Positions 14,651-15,505 of a stretch of DNA of 15,505 nt are shown piece after piece. This stretch comes from an uncultured bacterium. GTDB lineage: Bacteria > Bacteroidota > Bacteroidia > Bacteroidales > Marinifilaceae. The notes beneath the pieces were generated by a model, which saw nothing but the letters and a program-made list of their open reading frames with translations, made no database searches and was not told the origin of the DNA. Location: the NCBI GenBank assembly GCA_905216195.1, contig CAJMSX010000065.1, forward strand, positions 1 through 15,505. The letters are read 5' to 3'. The first letter of the stretch is position 1, and every line of letters starts with the position of its first letter. The position numbers were made by a program, and so were the translations under genes.

Positions 14651-15505
14651 TTATTCCGGTCGTTCTTCGGTTTGAGGGAGGACGATCAAAAAACGTGTGC
14701 CCTGCTTATAAGAGGGATCGATGCGCAGGCTTCCGTTCAGTTGGTCCATGATAAGGCGACAGAGATACAGCCCCAATCCGTTCCCTTGGCTGAATGGATT
14801 CAGTTTGGTAAACCGTTCGAAAACATAGTCGTACTGATCGGAGGGAATGCCGCAGCCCGTATCGGTCACGGCGATATGCACCTCCTTCTTTTTATCGTTC
14901 CACTGGCAACTCAGGTGAATTTCTCCTTTTTGGGTGAATTTGTTGGCATTATTCAGTAAAGTATGAATCAGAATGGAGAAATATTTGGGATGGGTCAGGA
15001 AGACTATATCTTTTTGTATCTCCGTTGTATAACTGATATTTTCCTTTCTGTATTTTCTCTGTAATAAATTCATTTGTTTTTCGCAGATTGCACTTAGGTT
15101 CACTTTTTCTTTCGGTAAAGGATGCGAAAGATTCTCCAAAGAGGCTACTTCCAGCATATCATTTAACAGGTAGGTAAGCTGATCGCAACTTTCCCAGATA
15201 AAATTAAAATATTCCTCTTTTTTCTCAGAATTGTCTTCGGTTATAAGTTCTGAAAAGCCGAAAATGGCATTTAAAGGAGTGCGGACTTCATGACATACCG
15301 AGTTTATAAAAGAGGTTTTCTTTTTTTCGCTATGCAAGGCCTTTTCTTTTTGCTTGAAGAGTTCTGCCTGTAATTTTTGAGTTCGTTTCAGATTGATATA
15401 GGAATAGACGAGAAAACCGATCATAACCAGAAGGAGAACTATCGAACAAACCAAAGCCATTTGGTGGTAATGTACGGATAATTTCGCTTTTCTTAATTTT
15501 AATTT
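14651..15505 (-). CDS. Sensor histidine kinase, C-terminal part (5' end beyond window)
   Basis: The frame stays open to the window edge: before the Met at 15460 there are 15 more in-frame codons (KLKLRKAKLSVHYHQ), so that Met is probably internal. Counting from it, a membrane helix lies at about 3-22, then a coiled linker, the HisKA domain with phospho-acceptor His57 in NSVCHEVRTPLN, and the ATPase domain with N-box LLNNANKFT (168-176), G1 DTGCGI (200-205), F-box FERF (214-217) and G2 GNGLGL (226-231). No receiver domain follows; the protein ends 38 residues after G2. The upstream basic, helical residues before a single membrane span fit Bacteroidota kinases with TPR sensor regions, but the sensor is not visible. 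Its autophosphorylated His would pass phosphate to an unseen response regulator. Confidence 0.9.
   Translation of the reverse strand, partial: KLKLRKAKLSVHYHQMALVCSIVLLLVMIGFLVYSYINLKRTQKLQAELFKQKEKALHSEKKKTSFINSVCHEVRTPLNAIFGFSELITEDNSEKKEEYFNFIWESCDQLTYLLNDMLEVASLENLSHPLPKEKVNLSAICEKQMNLLQRKYRKENISYTTEIQKDIVFLTHPKYFSILIHTLLNNANKFTQKGEIHLSCQWNDKKKEVHIAVTDTGCGIPSDQYDYVFERFTKLNPFSQGNGLGLYLCRLIMDQLNGSLRIDPSYKQGTRFLIVLPQTEERPE

Noticed and set aside
1..15505. CRISPR arrays, insertion sequences, toxin-antitoxin pairs or a defence island
   Set aside because: No regularly spaced repeats, transposase frames, terminal inverted repeats or small paired genes were found on either strand.

Overview
The window looks like chromosomal DNA from a Bacteroidota (Bacteroidales-type) gut bacterium. 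Five sites match the TAnnTTTG promoter -7 element typical of that phylum, and three of them have a well-placed TTTG -33 box 18-19 bases upstream. Starts mostly lack Shine-Dalgarno sequences, a DUF2723 membrane protein and a phage_int_SAM_5-type integrase are present, and the galM-gluP-galK gene order is the one known from Bacteroides. Species cannot be fixed from sequence reading alone.

Layout, left to right. (1) 1-432 is the C-terminal end of a sigma-70 family factor, closed by an intrinsic terminator. (2) 500-4270 is a self-contained galactose uptake operon, galM-gluP-galK, with its own promoter and terminator. (3) 4319-5991 carries the pyridoxal-5'-phosphate synthase pair pdxS and pdxT. 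A perfect intrinsic-terminator hairpin lies between them, directly in front of the pdxT start. A DUF3298-type lipoprotein follows on the same strand (6025-6705). (4) On the minus strand, transcribed from about 11950 down to 6716, is a tight run of DUF2723 membrane glycosyltransferase-like protein, prfB (release factor 2) and hldA/rfaE1 (heptose-7-phosphate kinase), with gaps of 10 and 1 bases. prfB needs a +1 programmed frameshift and is really 7677-8790 (370 aa). The two strands converge on one shared bidirectional terminator whose stem lies inside the last codons of hldA. (5) 12094-14014 holds a tRNA-Gln(TTG), a solitary tyrosine recombinase and a tRNA-Leu(CAG)/tRNA-Leu(GAG) pair, each with its own promoter and/or terminator. 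(6) 14080-14555 is a frameshifted, N-terminally deleted histidine kinase remnant. It faces the 3' part of an apparently intact histidine kinase that runs off the right edge (14651-15505, minus).

Functionally, the window is mostly housekeeping: sugar entry and phosphorylation, vitamin B6 synthesis, translation termination and cell-surface sugar precursors. A small accessory patch sits in the tRNA-rich right third. I see no CRISPR array, defence island or obvious new multi-gene system. The points most worth checking are the canonical SD-dependent prfB frameshift in a phylum that rarely uses SD pairing, the terminator inserted between pdxS and pdxT, a possible switch-like leader in front of pdxS, and the lone integrase between tRNA loci.
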